Both the position numbers and the translations under genes were made by a program. The notes below the pieces were generated by a model. It was not told where the DNA came from, searched no databases, and was given only the letters and a program-made list of their open reading frames with translations. From contig CM049307.1 of assembly GCA_026874595.1 (NCBI GenBank), forward strand, positions 78,716,643 to 78,780,642: a stretch of DNA of 64,000 bases, given 5' to 3'. Below, piece by piece: positions 1 to 11,959 of the stretch. This DNA is from Sipunculus nudus. Its lineage: Eukaryota > Annelida > Sipuncula > Golfingiida > Sipunculidae. Every line of letters begins with the position of its first letter. Positions within the stretch are counted from its first letter, which is position 1.

Positions 1-1105
1 GAGGAGTAGTGGACACTGTGTGGAGATGGACACTGTGTGTGGAGACGGACTCTGATCAGGATATGTGTATTCCCATTTTTGTTGTTGCATCATTACATTA
101 TTGATACATAACGGTTACTACATACTATGTGAAGAGAAACTGAGCTGTACATGTTAACTGGTATTTGTGGAATATATTTTTGGTTCTGCCGAGTCGAGAT
201 GGTTTGAAATACAGAGTCGTAACTTGATCATCAAGGTAAACTGCATTACTGTTATTGAGGTTCTGATATGTTTGGTGTACACTAAATGCTTCATATGTGC
301 ATTAATGCGATTGAATAGGTTTGTGTACAAAGATTTAATGTATTTTCTTCCATGTTGAATTTTTTCCTTTGACTTCATATTGAATGTGACTTGCATATGT
401 GACACTTATATTTGATGAGTTAATATTGTCTAGTACATGATATTTGCGGATGCTTTATCTGTCACAGTTACCAGTATGTGTAATGCATTGGGTATTATTT
501 AAATATGACTTATCTTACATTCGGTTTGCTTGCATATGATATTCTGTTTGGGTGTGACATTACATGCCTGACATGTTGAACCAGTGCATGTAGGGTACAC
601 ATATAGAGGATATCATTCGATGAATCATTAATGTCGATAGCTGCTGCTGAGTGAAATCGTTTGACATTGTTTTATTTGATTGGGCTAGCTATGAGAATAT
701 TCTTTGAGATTATTTGTTGAACATTTGTTTATTGTCTTTTTGTCAGCTATGTAGCTGACTAACAACCTGTCATGATTTACTGTACTATAAGTTCATAATT
801 AAGTATTCTGCCAGGTTTGAGCAGAAGTTGGTTGCTGTTTTATTTTTATATAAGTTTCATGGTCGAGATAGGAAAGTTTGCTCATGTTTCTATGTGTGCA
901 CATTTTTGACAATTGTATGTTTATATGTTGAACTGTTGTCCATGAGAAGAAATGTGACGATAGCAATTTAGTACCGTATGTCCCACTAACCAATGATTTA
1001 CGGTAGGTGTACATTCAACTGTTTCTGTTGGTCCACTTTTGCACTTTGACATTTCGAGAAACCAGTATTAGTAGTCCTGACGCAGGGTATTGTGTAAGCA
1101 ACAAC
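1..1105. other. Non-coding flank upstream of the Gypsy gag
   Basis: AT-rich sequence with no open frame that looks coding. It should hold the 5-prime LTR and leader of the retroelement that follows. By eye I could not match it to the 3-prime flank (6311-7715), nor find a convincing tRNA primer-binding site before the gag start. The 5-prime LTR is therefore either outside the window, lost, or too diverged to see. Confidence 0.5.
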
Positions 1106-2127
1106 ATGGCAGATGATACTGATAATTAACGAAGGCGACTTGAGTTACTTGAAGGTAACAGAGCAAAAGTTGTATATAGTAACCGAAAATTGCAGAGGTG
1201 TGCAGGCGACCCAGCAGAACTGGAAGGCTGGATAAGAGAGGCACGATTATTGTTGGAATCTCAAGGACTAACTGCTAGGGCGGAAGGCGAGTCCCTTTGT
1301 CTTCTCTGGATGGGTCGGCTAGAAGGGAGATATGATATGCCGAGTCAGAAAAGCGTGAAAACCCCGAGGAAGTTTTCAAGTTGTTAGAGAAGGCGTTTGG
1401 TGAGAAGTCCACGAGCGGTAGATTAGTATCATTGTTGTTCAGCCGACGGCAAATAGAAAGGGGGTCACTTCGAGATTTCTCACATGCCTTACTGGAGTTA
1501 CAGGATCGGATTTTAGCGATTGATAAGGATGCTTTGCCGAATGGAGATAAGCTCTTACGTAACCACTTTATTGATAGCGTCTGGGACGATGACATTTACC
1601 GCGACCTTCATAAGATGGTGAAAGCTGATAATACAAAGACATTGAGAGAGGTTAGAGATGAGGCATTTTCATTGTCTAGAGAGGGCAGGAGGTATAGAGC
1701 TTAAGCTAGGGTAGTGGAATGTGAATCTGATGCACATAAGACAGAATTGTCAGAGGTAACAAAACTGTTGAGGAGTGTTGTTGATCAGCAACAGAAACAA
1801 GAGTAAAAATATTTAGAAAAGCATAAGCTGATGCAGGAACAGCAGAAACTTATGAATAATTTGCAGTCCCAGGTTACACAACTTACCTTGAAGTTGACAA
1901 ATGCACCAGCTGCTAGTGGTGGGACATGGAAGCGTAGTACCGTAAAACAGGAAAGAACTGTTAGAGAGGGAAAGAGACTTCCATTGTTATGTCATTTATG
2001 CAACAGCCCAGATCATTTTGTTAGAAGGTGTCCTCTCAGATTTAAGAGCAGTGCAAGAAAGGACACAGACGATCAACAACCTGAGATCGATACAAAATTG
2101 CAGGAAGCAAGTATGTCGAGCCTCTGA
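1106..2127 (+). pseudogene. Gypsy gag (capsid/nucleocapsid), broken
   Basis: The ATG at 1106 (MADDTDN) is followed at once by TAA (1127-1129). The same frame continues to about 1340, where the reading shifts by one base into the frame open from 1381. That frame carries a capsid-like helical region, TAA at 1702-1704, a glutamine-rich probable coiled coil and TAA at 1804-1806. The last part ends in a retroviral-type zinc knuckle at 1990-2031 with exact C-X2-C-X4-H-X4-C spacing (CHLCNSPDHFVRRC), the nucleocapsid RNA-binding motif. The final TGA is at 2125-2127. The gag frame overlaps the pol frame by about 110 bases. The role is assembly of the virus-like particle; the product here would be truncated. 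Confidence 0.8.
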
Positions 2128-2905
2128 TGTGGAGTCTGAGGGATTTCTCAGGAACACTGTTGGGAGTAGGCCAGTCGTGACAGTCAAGTTTGCTGGGAGC
2201 GAAATAGATTTTCTGCTCGACAGTGGATCCATGGTGACTACATTGGAAGAGAACGTCTACAGAGGCATCTTGGGTAGTAATCCTGACAAGGTGTCAGAAG
2301 TCAGTAATTGGCCGAAGCTTACTGCAGGCAACGGGTTGGAAATACCCTATACAGGTGTTTCCCATGTGGACATTGAGGTGGAAGGTGTTAAAGTTAAAGA
2401 TTTTGGTGTTCTGATACTGAGGTCTGCGCCTGAGACCATGAGTCACAAAAGGAAGGTGCCAGGGATTCTGGGTACCAATGTTTTGGCACATATGCCAAAG
2501 TACAGATATTTGGTTACTGCTGAGCAAAATGCGGATCTAAAAGAGTCAAGACAGAGTGGTTTTGTTAGGGTAGCTGGACTTAACGAGATAATGGTACCTC
2601 CGAGGAGTGCATGTATAGCACAGGCCACGGGTCCAAGGTGTGGACCAAACGCAATTGTTGAACCAGTAAGTAAAGGGTTACCTCAGGGGATGCATGTAGC
2701 TCCAACTTTAGTAAACTCTGACAAGCAGCGGTTCTGTATCCAAGTTGCAAACTTTGGGGAAAGGGAAGTCGTACTTCGCCCAGGAGCTCGAATAGGGATC
2801 ATCCACTCAAGTGCAGACGTACAGAATGACCGTATCCAAATTCGTGTGATGGAGCAGGAAGCCATTGTGTCAAGGATGGAAGGTGTCCCAACTCAGATGT
2901 GTTAA
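2018..2905 (+). pseudogene. Gypsy pol, protease segment
   Basis: First part of pol, in the reading frame one base forward of the 3-prime gag frame. The aspartic protease active site is visible as FLLDSGSMVT, with the DSG triplet at 2219-2227, followed by the expected beta-rich stretch and an ILGTN motif typical of the flap/C-terminal half of retropepsins. Residues 200-290 form a linker rich in Val and Gly. The segment ends at TAA 2903-2905 in frame with the downstream RT, so this stop looks like a nonsense mutation rather than a natural terminus. The gag-pol overlap could have used +1 frameshifting in the intact element, but decay makes that uncertain. Confidence 0.75.
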
Positions 2906-3688
2906 AAAACTCTTGGGGACAAGGACTTGTTGAGAGGTATTGACATTTCCCACGTAGAGCTAAGTTCTGGGGAGAGATCACAGCTGTTAGAACTGTTCAA
3001 TAAGCCCAAGGGTGTCTTCATGCAAGAAGTTGATGAGCTTGGTAAAGCTGATTTAATAGAACATACCATTCGTACTAAGGATGAAGAACCAGTCAACCAG
3101 CCTTACAGAAGTTTACCACCTCAGCTGTGGAATGAGGTGCGAGACCACATTAACGATTTGTGCAAGAAAGGCATTATAATTGAGAGTACTTCGAACTATG
3201 CCTCTCCTATCGTAGTAGTGAGGAAGAAGAATGGCACTATTCGTATGTGTGTCGACTACCGTCGGCTAAACCAGAAGATTAGAAGCCATGTATTTCCTCT
3301 TCCGAGAATAGAAGAGACTCTTGATACCTTGGGCAATGCCAGATACTCTAGCACTCAGGACCTCGCTGCAGCATACCATCAAGTGGAGGTAGCACCTAAT
3401 GACCGGCATAAGACCGCATTCACTACTCCATTCGGTCTATGGAAGTATTTGAGGATACCTTACGGTCTCACTAATGCCCCTGCAACATTTCAGAAAATGG
3501 TGACTTCATTGTTTCGTGACGATATTCTGCGTGTCCTCATGGTCTACTTGGACGATGTTATCGTGTATTCATTAACCATAGAAGAGCACATTTCCCGTCT
3601 AGACGTTGTTTTCTCCAAACTGAAGGCTCACGGCCTGAAACTACAGCCTGAGAAATGTAAGTTCCTGCACAAGGAGGTTAAGTACTGA
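2906..3688 (+). pseudogene. Gypsy pol, reverse transcriptase
   Basis: Same frame as the protease. It contains the RT landmarks in order: SPIVVVRKKNGTIRMCVDYR (fingers), FPLPRIEE, LAAAYHQVEV with the first catalytic Asp region, FGLWKYLRIPYGLTNAPATF, and the catalytic YLDD box at 3545-3556. Thumb-like sequence follows up to KCKFLHKEVKY. TGA at 3686-3688 replaces the residue between Y and GH; the normal Gypsy motif there is YLGH, so a single base change from a Leu codon explains it. The catalytic residues are intact. In an active element this copies genomic RNA to cDNA in the particle. Confidence 0.88.
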
Positions 3689-4375
3689 GGACACATCATA
3701 TCCGCAGAAGGTATATTTACAGACCCGGAAAAGGTCATAGCTGTTGAACAGTGGCCCGTTCTAAGGACATTGAGGGATCTACGGCGGTTCCTTGGCTTCA
3801 CTGGCTATTATAGAAGGTTTGTGAAGGATTATTCGTTTATGTCGGCACCACTTCATGAATTAGTTGGCAAGATGGTTGCCAAGGCAGATGGCAAACGCAA
3901 GCAGAGACGGCTACCCTTGGAGGACAGTTGGATGCCAGAGCACGAACAGGCTTTCATGAGTCTTAAGAGAAGCCTCACAACCTCTCCACTTCTGGGATTT
4001 GCGGTTTTCTCCCTCCCTTTTGTATTTGAAGTTGGCGCCTCGCACAACGGGCTTGGAGCAGTTCTGAGTCAGATCCAAAATGGACAGAGAAGAGTCATTG
4101 CATATGCGAGCCGGGGCCTTTAGGGACGTGAGAGAACTTCAAGTACCTACAGTTCCAAGAAACAAGAACTTTTAGCCCTTAAGTGGGCGATGACTGAAAA
4201 GTTCAAGGACTACTTGTATATGTCCAAGTGTGAAGTCTACACGGATAACAACCCATTGAGATACCTAATGACGAAGACCAAGTTACCAGCCACAGAGCAG
4301 AGGTGGGCCTCTGATTTACCTAGCTTTAACTTCAGCATCCATTACAGGGCAGGGAAAAAGAATGCAAATGCTGAT
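3689..4375 (+). pseudogene. Gypsy pol, connection and RNase H
   Basis: The frame continues after the TGA with GHIISAEGI and RDLRRFLGFTGYYRRFVKDY, the classic RT connection, then an RNase H domain. KKQELLALKW and YTDNNPLRYL supply the Glu and second Asp of the catalytic set, and NADALSR closes the domain. TAG at 4121-4123 interrupts it in frame. The first catalytic Asp, normally in TDAS, is Gly here (VGAS; ggc at 4034-4036), so RNase H would be dead even with the stop read through. No frameshift is seen. Confidence 0.82.
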
Positions 4376-6157
4376 GCGTTGTCAAGGCAGGAGGACCAGC
4401 CTTGGGATTCAGAGGACACAACGGAAGTTGCTGCTGTGTTGGACGACATATGTGGAACTACTCTTCTCTCTAAGGAGCTAAAAGAAGCTGTAATAAACGA
4501 GTGTCTTGAGGGAGATGATAAACCTAGAAAAGGACCCCTCCCAGATGTAGCTATGTCTCTTCCACAGGTGACATTATCTGATTTGAGGACCCTTCAGAAG
4601 GATGATCCAGTCGTTCATAAAGTGTACAGTGCAGTGATGGAAAGGAAACTTCCAGATCTTAAGACTAGGAGACAGGAAACGGCACCTGTTCAGGCATTGT
4701 ACAAACAGTGGAACCGACAATTGATGAAGCAAGATGTACTGTATAGGAGAATACAGGATCCTAATGGAGGAATTGTTGATCAGTTAGCACTACCAGGAGC
4801 ACTAAAACCACAGATTTTAAAAGGTTATCACGACAAGCATGGTCATCAGGGAGTTGAGAGGACCGAGTCCATTATAAGGAACAAGTGTTACCGGCCCATG
4901 ATGCATAATGAGATTCGGAAGTATGTGACCAAAGAGTGTGAGAGATGCGCTCTTGCAAAGGCTGTGCAAGTTAGAACCCCGATGGGCACGTTGACAGCAA
5001 CTTATCCATTTGAAGTTGTAGCGATCGATTTTACCGTCCTGGAGTCTAGTAGGAACGGGATCGAAAACGTCTTAGTGCTTACAAACATATTTAGTAAGTG
5101 GACAGTTGCCATAACCTGTAGGAATCAGAAGGCAGTGATGGTGACAAAAGCACTCACGAAGGAAAGGTTCTTTAGATATGGTCCACCCCGACGTATACAC
5201 TCAGACAGAGGACGCAACTTTGAGGCAAAGGTCGTCCAGGAATTGTGTCACTGGTATGGAGTAAAAAGATCATGTACAACGGCGTATAAACCTCGGGCAA
5301 ACGGCCAATGTGAGAGGTACACCCGTACCATGCATGACCTGCTAAGAACGCTATCAGCAGAAAAGAAAGCCAACTGGGCTAATCACTTACCTGAATTAAC
5401 CTTCGCCTACAACACCACGCCACATGCGACCACCGGATACTCTCCGTATAAACTAATGTTTGGCCAGGAGCCAAGACTTCCTGCTGACATGTTTCTGTGC
5501 AAAGAGGAACAAGTTGACCAATCCCAAGAACTCCATGAATGGTTAGTTGGTCATCAGAGGAAACTCCAGGCAGCACATGCGATTGCACAGGAGAATTCAA
5601 AGATAGCTTTTGAGAAACGGAAAGAGCGGAATGATAAGACTGCTACAGAAGCACCTCTGAGAATCGGAAGTTACGTCTACATTAGACAGAGAGCATTTCA
5701 AGGCAGGCATAAGATACAAGATGCTTTCAAACCGGACATTTACAAAGTTGTAAGGAAGATGAAGCATAACAATGTGTATTTATTGGAGAAAACGGATGGA
5801 GCAGACCAAAGATGGGTGAACAGGGAGGAGCTCAAGAGTTGTCATAGACCACAAGTTGGTGAGACAGTAAATACGCGTGCAGGACAGCAGTATGAGCGTG
5901 ACCACTCTAGCTCCGATGATGATGAATTCCTGGTGGAGCACGAGTGCCAGGATGGAAAAGTACCTGTTCCTGAGGTGGACAGACCTCATAGTGATCCGGA
6001 TAATGATTCGAGTGATTCTGAGCCGCCAATGTTAAGGAGTACCACGCGTAGGACGGCCGGTGTCCACAGTAACCCAGGCCATTGGCCAGCGTCAGCCATT
6101 AAAACGATTGATACGTCTTTGAGATTTGAAAGTGGCATGTTTGACATTGCCTATTAA
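4376..6157 (+). pseudogene. Gypsy pol, integrase and C-terminal tail
   Basis: Open to the natural end at TAA 6155-6157. After an acidic spacer come a zinc-binding HHCC region (HGHQGVERT to CERC, about 4840-4960) and the catalytic core, with D at 5027 (AIDF), D at 5204 (HSDRGRNF) and E at 5312 (GQCERYTR), all present. A GPY/F-like C-terminal module follows (RIGSYVYIRQ to VNREEL, about 5650-5830), then a Ser/Asp-rich tail ending in RRTAGVHSNPGHWP, a tail style common in invertebrate Gypsy elements. I see no chromodomain. This is the only pol segment without a stop; alone it would lack its protease-released N-terminus. Confidence 0.88.
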
Positions 6158-6297
6158 TTTGATTACTGAACAAAGATCATGTTATTGATATGTTTCTAAT
6201 AAGACAGGTCTCATGTACTTATCAGTTCTGTAGGCATTTATACTCATTGTAATCATTTGTGTTAATTTGTATTAGTTGAGAGATACTCCAGATTAAC

Positions 6298-6335
6298 GGG
6301 GAGGAGGACGTGGCAGGGCTACCTAGCGGTAGCCC
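6298..6335 (+). promoter_or_regulatory. Polypurine tract, 3-prime LTR start and hairpin
   Basis: GGGGAGGAGGA (6298-6308) lies about 140 bases after the integrase stop, the usual place for the plus-strand primer. Two bases on, TGGCAGG starts the probable LTR (6311), with the TG dinucleotide LTRs normally begin with. Immediately inside is a perfect 8-bp stem, GGGCTACC (6316-6323) and GGTAGCCC (6328-6335), with a TAGC loop. The LTR call is inference, because no second LTR copy was matched. Confidence 0.6.
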
Positions 6336-7715
6336 AGGGTAACATTTTTTTATACTTACGGTAAACTTTTTTATGGAAAGTTAAGGTATTGGCTAACACG
6401 ATGGGAGCGCGCAGTGATTTGTCGAAGCCGAGGTGCAAGTTTTCTGGTTTTGTAAGTAAAACTAAAGCTTATTTTATAATGTGTTTAGCGTAGGGTTGTA
6501 CTATAAATGTTCAGAAATTAAGCTACTGGAAGCACAGCACTTGACATTGCTGATTTATTATGTAATCGTCGATTCTGAACGTTTGATGAAAAAGGTTCTT
6601 GTTCCGGAAACGCGTTAGGTGCAATCCAGTAAATGGTATATTAACGGACATCTGAATATTTATCGTGTATTTCGACTGGGTAACGTGTCTTGTATTTTGT
6701 GGGCAACAGCATATTTTGGCTGGAAAACACTAGGAATTGTCGCTGCAGAGTTTTATTTGCTTGTGTCAGAAGCAGATATATGTAAAGACATGTCAGGGTT
6801 GTTTAATCAGTGTGCTTAAATCTCTACTATATATGATAATCTGCCGAGGACTTTCCCATTTATTAGTAGGAATTTTATATTAATTCCTGGAGTTAATCTT
6901 GTATTTAGGAATCAAGTGGTGTGGTTCTTGACGGCAGTATTTATTTTATGGCTCATAACAGTAATATGTAGAGATGCATTCCTGACATTTCTAGGGATTG
7001 TTCTAGGGTTTTATGGCACCAGATAGGAGCACACGTGAGCCCTGGATGGTCCAGAAATCTGTGGTGGTCAGTGAGAGGTCCATGGATTCAGGAGCAGTGG
7101 TCCATGTGTACGTGTTTACCTTTGGGTTATAGAGCATAATCTCAGATATTGCCTAGTGATTATTATGATGATGTATTATGTTTAGTGTATTTATGAATGT
7201 TGACATATTGTGGGTATATGCTATTTGAATCTCGGATATTTTGTAAACTGTTGAAACAAGTTGATATGGATTAAGTTGATATTTTCAGTAATATATGAAT
7301 ATTGAACTTTCAACTTAAGTAACAGAGGACACATGTCAACAAGTATATGTTTATTGTCACATGTACTGTAAACATTTTTACACGTATGTTTATTATATAG
7401 TCAGATGAATTGTAATCATTTTGACATATGTCTGTTTTATTGTTGATATTGTAAACTTATCCTTTGTATATTGTGCTATTTATTTCTGATATGTGCTGAC
7501 ACTTAAGATTTATTTAACTTGATGTCTTTTCAGATAAGTCAGCCACCGGTTTTTTTTTGCGTGTGTATTGTATCTGTGCCACTGGTATGTGCTTCGTCAT
7601 GTCTGAAACACTTTGGTCAAGACATTAAAAGAGTTGAACACCACAGCATTTGTATTGGTTACTTGCCACCTTACGTACCCACCCTGCCACTCCTACTCAG
7701 TCAGAACTCGGTCAC

Positions 7716-9392
7716 ACTATATTTTTATTTGCTATCAACAAAAAAAATGGTATTATGGATATCTTACATGAAAAAAGGGACTTATTATGACACCAAGAAA
7801 GGGAAAAACCGAAATGGTATACCTTACAACCTTGATGACCTTCAAAATGACCTTGTAAACCTTGTGACCTGAAAGTAGAGGTTTTCATTACCTACTTCTG
7901 AAATAAACTTCTACAGGTCAAGATGACCAGAGGATAATTCAGTTTGTCTATAAATGGGAATGAAATTTAAAAAAATATTTTAAATGTTTTATTCAAGATT
8001 AGAATGGGCAACAGACTCCAGTGCACTTGCCGGGAGGTACTTGACCTGGCGGTACTTGACAAGGAAGGGCAACGTAACCCAGTATACAGGTAAGCAGTTG
8101 ACCCACAATAGTGGACTAGAGGCAGATGACGTAAGCAAGGGAACAGGTAAGTAGATGACTAGTGGTTATGAACTGGGAAGGACAACCGGACTCGGTGACT
8201 TGCATCAGTCGAGTGGGCAGGACATCTTTACAAAGGCGACTGTGTAGGAGGTAACCCGCGATAGTTTCCTTAGTAGGGCAAATTAGCACTATGTTTCAGC
8301 CAGTTTAGAACCACCATGGCCAACATGAAATGTAGGTCGGATTCCATACTCGCGGCTGACTTTCCAGTAATTGTCGTTGTTTTAATCTATGACAAAAAGG
8401 TCTAGTTTTTTAAGGGAAAGAATTAACCTGCGTCTTTATTTAACTTTGTGAAGGAATCCAGGATGGCAAAACATGTATGTAGTTAGTTCGGTTCAACACC
8501 TGACTTTCTAAAGCGCAAGTCATTTTGCAGCTGGACTTAGTAAATAAACAGCTTGAGAACAGTGCATGCAGAAAGAACAGGTGCAGTTAAACGGTTCCTT
8601 TCTCTATTCAAGGCTTATTTTTAGTTATATTAACTCTAGCTATTCGAGTCATCCTGAAACATGCACGATCTCTTCCATATTATGTATTTTCTACTATTCA
8701 TTATTGTACATGGTTCTTTTAATACACGTACTTCCATCAATTTTAGCTATTTTCTCACTAAGCAGCAACGGATTCGCCTTAGAGGTGTCTTTTCGAGAAC
8801 AAGCTGACTAGATAAGTCATATTTTTACTTAATATGCAAAAATATTTTATTCTTTTTGTTTTATTTTCATTTTGAAACATAAATATTTATGAACTGCTTT
8901 GATTTCATAAGTTTTCACTGAATTTCGATGAAAAAAATGTTTACTTACATGGACACTTCTAAAGGTATTGACGTTTAAGTTATGAATTTCTTTATTAAGG
9001 CCCGATGCTCAAAGAAGCAGCAATGCTTTTATCGTTCTGTAACAAGATATGATTACTTGTATTGGGATACTTATAGAACTTGACACCTTTTTATTAATGC
9101 CAAATGAGTAGACTAAAAAGTTTTTTATTTCGATGACAAATTGACGTTTATTTTTATTTAAGTATATTTTCTGAAGCCTTACCACCCTGCAGGATATATA
9201 GAAATTAAAGAAACCTGCCGTGGACCTTTCATAGAATCATTATACCTGAAAAGCCAGAGTTAAACGGTGAAAAGCATTCGATACTAAGTATAATCTTTAT
9301 TCTCTACCAGATTAAAAAATTACAGCAAAATGTACATACATGTTGATAGAGCATGTGTTCAAAAAATATCTCAGAATAAATGCGGCATTGTT
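7716..9392. other. Intergenic, nothing recognised
   Basis: Low-complexity AT-rich sequence. Short open frames here (for example 8566-8811) show no domain and no plausible splice context. I see no coding or RNA feature. Confidence 0.5.
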
Positions 9393-11816
9393 TTTAGCTC
9401 AGCTGACTTTCAGTCATGCTGGGCTATAGCGATGGGTCTTTGTCCGTCGTCCTTCCGTCTGTCCGTCCGGCCGGCCGTCCGTCCGTTAGCAGGGCACAAA
9501 TCGTAACCGTAGGGGCTAGGGCCATGAACCCTATGCAGTCTTAGAGGTTCTAAAAAGATCTCCTTGCAAACCTGAAATTAGGTCACTGCGACCTATATTC
9601 TCGAAGTTATGGGGTGTGTTTGCACCCCCCAAGAAATAATTCTTTTAGCCAAAATTTTTATCCCAAACCTTCCATCTTTCACATACAGCTCACCTACCAA
9701 CAGGGGAAGAACCATAATTATTTTGAGGTCACAAGGTCAAAGGTCAAGGTCACAGAACCAACTTCTTTGAAAAGCCTGTGGATGCATTTTAAGCCAAACC
9801 TTTCATCACAATTCTTTGATCTTTCACATATAGCTCACCTACTAAGTGGGAGAAGAATCCTATAGATGTTGAGGTCACAAGGTCAAAGGTCAGGGTCACA
9901 GGATCCACTTCTTTGAAAAGGTTGTGGACACATTTCAAGCTAGACTTTTCATTCCAAACCTTTCAGCACGGATATCGCTTCTCTGCCAACAGGGGAAAAG
10001 ACCTGTTGATTTTGAGGTCAAAGGTCAAGTTCACAGCACCCTCTTCTTGCGTGGAGTCATTTTCAGGCAAACTTTTTAATCTATACTTTCCATCTGTCAT
10101 ATATGGCTTACCTACCAATAGGGGAAGAAGCCTATTGATATTGAGTTCAAAAGGTCAAAGGTCAATGTCACAATATTGTTCTAAATGCTTGTGAACATAT
10201 TTCAAGTGAAACTGTTCAAACCCAATCCTTCAGTCTTTCACATATGCCACATCTATGCATCACTCAATGTGATTCAAACTTCATATTTATGGGTCTTTTT
10301 GCATGAAGAAATAACTAATTGATTTTGAGGTCAGCTGGTCAGGAGGTAAAAGGTTGCAGGTAAGTTATTCACTCATTGGTTGCCAAGTTATTACACCCGG
10401 CCAGATGTAATTGGTTAGTAGTTACCCATCATTTAGAAAGAATCCAGTTGATATGTGGGCAAGGTCATAGTTCAGGTCAACTTATTTTGTAGACCATCTC
10501 TATTTTTCTTGTATATATAAGCTTGCACTCCAGCTGGTACATCTCACCGTGTGGCTGTAATTGTGAGTGACACTGGTGACATATGACTCCCTTTTGTATC
10601 AGGCTAATAAGTGATAAGGCTGAGTGATAAGTACCTCGTTACTGCATAACAAAACACTGTTGTTGGAAAACTTCAGCCAGGAATTAACACTATAAGAGTA
10701 TAGTATTAAGGTTTAGCTACTGATTTATTAGATGATGGGAACATTTTGCAGTTTATTTTATCGAATCATAGCAATAAACGTAGTTTCCTAGATATCTGAA
10801 TATTTTTATATAAATCACCTCATATAAAAGCAAGTGTTTGTTCTCATAATATGTGGATGTGTACTTGATTTAGGATGGCTTTATTTTATTACAAGACTCT
10901 TAGTCATGCTTTCTGCATTTCTTTTCTTTCAGGTTTTGCAGTTTACCAACCCTGCTGACCCCATTGAAAAGCAGAGTGATAATAAAAAATATTGGACCTA
11001 CACTTTTACATTTGAATATCTATAAATCTGATATGAGCGCCTGAACATGCCTTTTGAATTGTTTTGGACATTCATTACTGTAACATCATTTGGAGAATTT
11101 GCGCCAAGTTTGGTCTCTTATTGGAGGATGTGTGATTTCAAATGTCAGACTTGTCAGAAATCCATTTTGTCTGCCAGTTAGCCACCTTAGAAATCCTTTT
11201 TTTCAGTGCAGTTTCAGTAATTTTCCTTCAATTTTTGGTCCGATTTAGAGAATGGTTGTTATCTGATTTCAGACCTGTCAGAAGTCCAAAATGACCACCA
11301 GGCAACCATCTTTAAATTTCATTTTGATCATATTATCTCAAGAACTGTTAAACTGAAGGCAGTCGGATGTATATTAATGTAATCTTGCAAAGGATTGGGT
11401 CAAATATTTCTTAATAAATATTATCATCATATATGAAAGTGCAGTACAGTTGGCTTGTATTGAATAAAAATTCATACAGAAGCACCTGTTTCTCAATAAT
11501 TCTTGCATGGATTTCCTTGATTTTTTGCTATATATTTTGATCTAATATTTGCCCTTTGTGGTGTTCCTTTTGAGACTGACAGGTATCAAGTAAGCTATGG
11601 GAATAGTTCTGGATACCTTAACAATCATACATTTTCCTCAGACCATCAATTCACTGTGTTTTAACCAGACATAGGTGATATATATTTCTGTTATATATAA
11701 ATTTTAACAAATTGGCAAATTGGTTCTTCAAAATTTGACTGGAAGTTGTGAATCTCAGCCCATGATGTCGCAGGTCATGCTTGGCAGCTGAGCGTCATGA
11801 CCCATGGGTCACTTGT
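9393..11816 (+). repeat. Composite interspersed repeat, copy 1 (145-bp interior)
   Basis: The head is a diverged TAGCTCAGCTGACT hairpin (about 9396-9430) followed by a GTCCGTCC run and the conserved GGGCACAAATCGTAACCG. The interior has about 140-bp diverged units, each holding AGGTCA direct repeats at 9726-9752, 9872-9898, 10015-10033 and 10152-10164. The tail at 11785-11816 is CAGCTGAGCGTCATGACC followed by the hairpin TGACCC-AT-GGGTCA (11798-11811) and CACTTG. T-rich sequence flanks both ends. It has no coding capacity and shares head and tail with the copies at 27447 and 54478. Confidence 0.75.
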
Positions 11817-11959
11817 TTTTTATACTGATGGCTTATTCAACTACAACATCAAGCCGAAGTCCCTGAAAAAGTGTCCTTGTTTCCGGATTTATATTTCTGG
11901 TTTAAAAACATACATTTCCTTGAAATCAGTGAATTTTTGCTAAAAAAACAAATTGTAAA

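Larger units (their letters stand above)
1106..7715 (+). mobile_element. Degenerate Ty3/Gypsy LTR retrotransposon
   Basis: The gene order gag, protease, reverse transcriptase, RNase H, integrase, with integrase last, defines a Metaviridae (Ty3/Gypsy) element; Ty1/Copia has integrase before RT. There is no envelope frame. A purine-rich tract at 6298-6308 followed by TGGCAGGG at 6311 marks the probable start of the 3-prime LTR. The right end near 7715 is a guess, since no matching 5-prime LTR was found. The element has one gag frameshift, three gag stops and three in-frame pol stops, so it should not move by itself. The pol frame is otherwise continuous over 4.1 kb, which suggests fairly recent decay. 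Confidence 0.9.

Noticed and set aside
7519-7872. 117-aa frame after the retroelement
   Set aside because: Spans the probable LTR end, begins in T-rich sequence, has no motif and no splice context.
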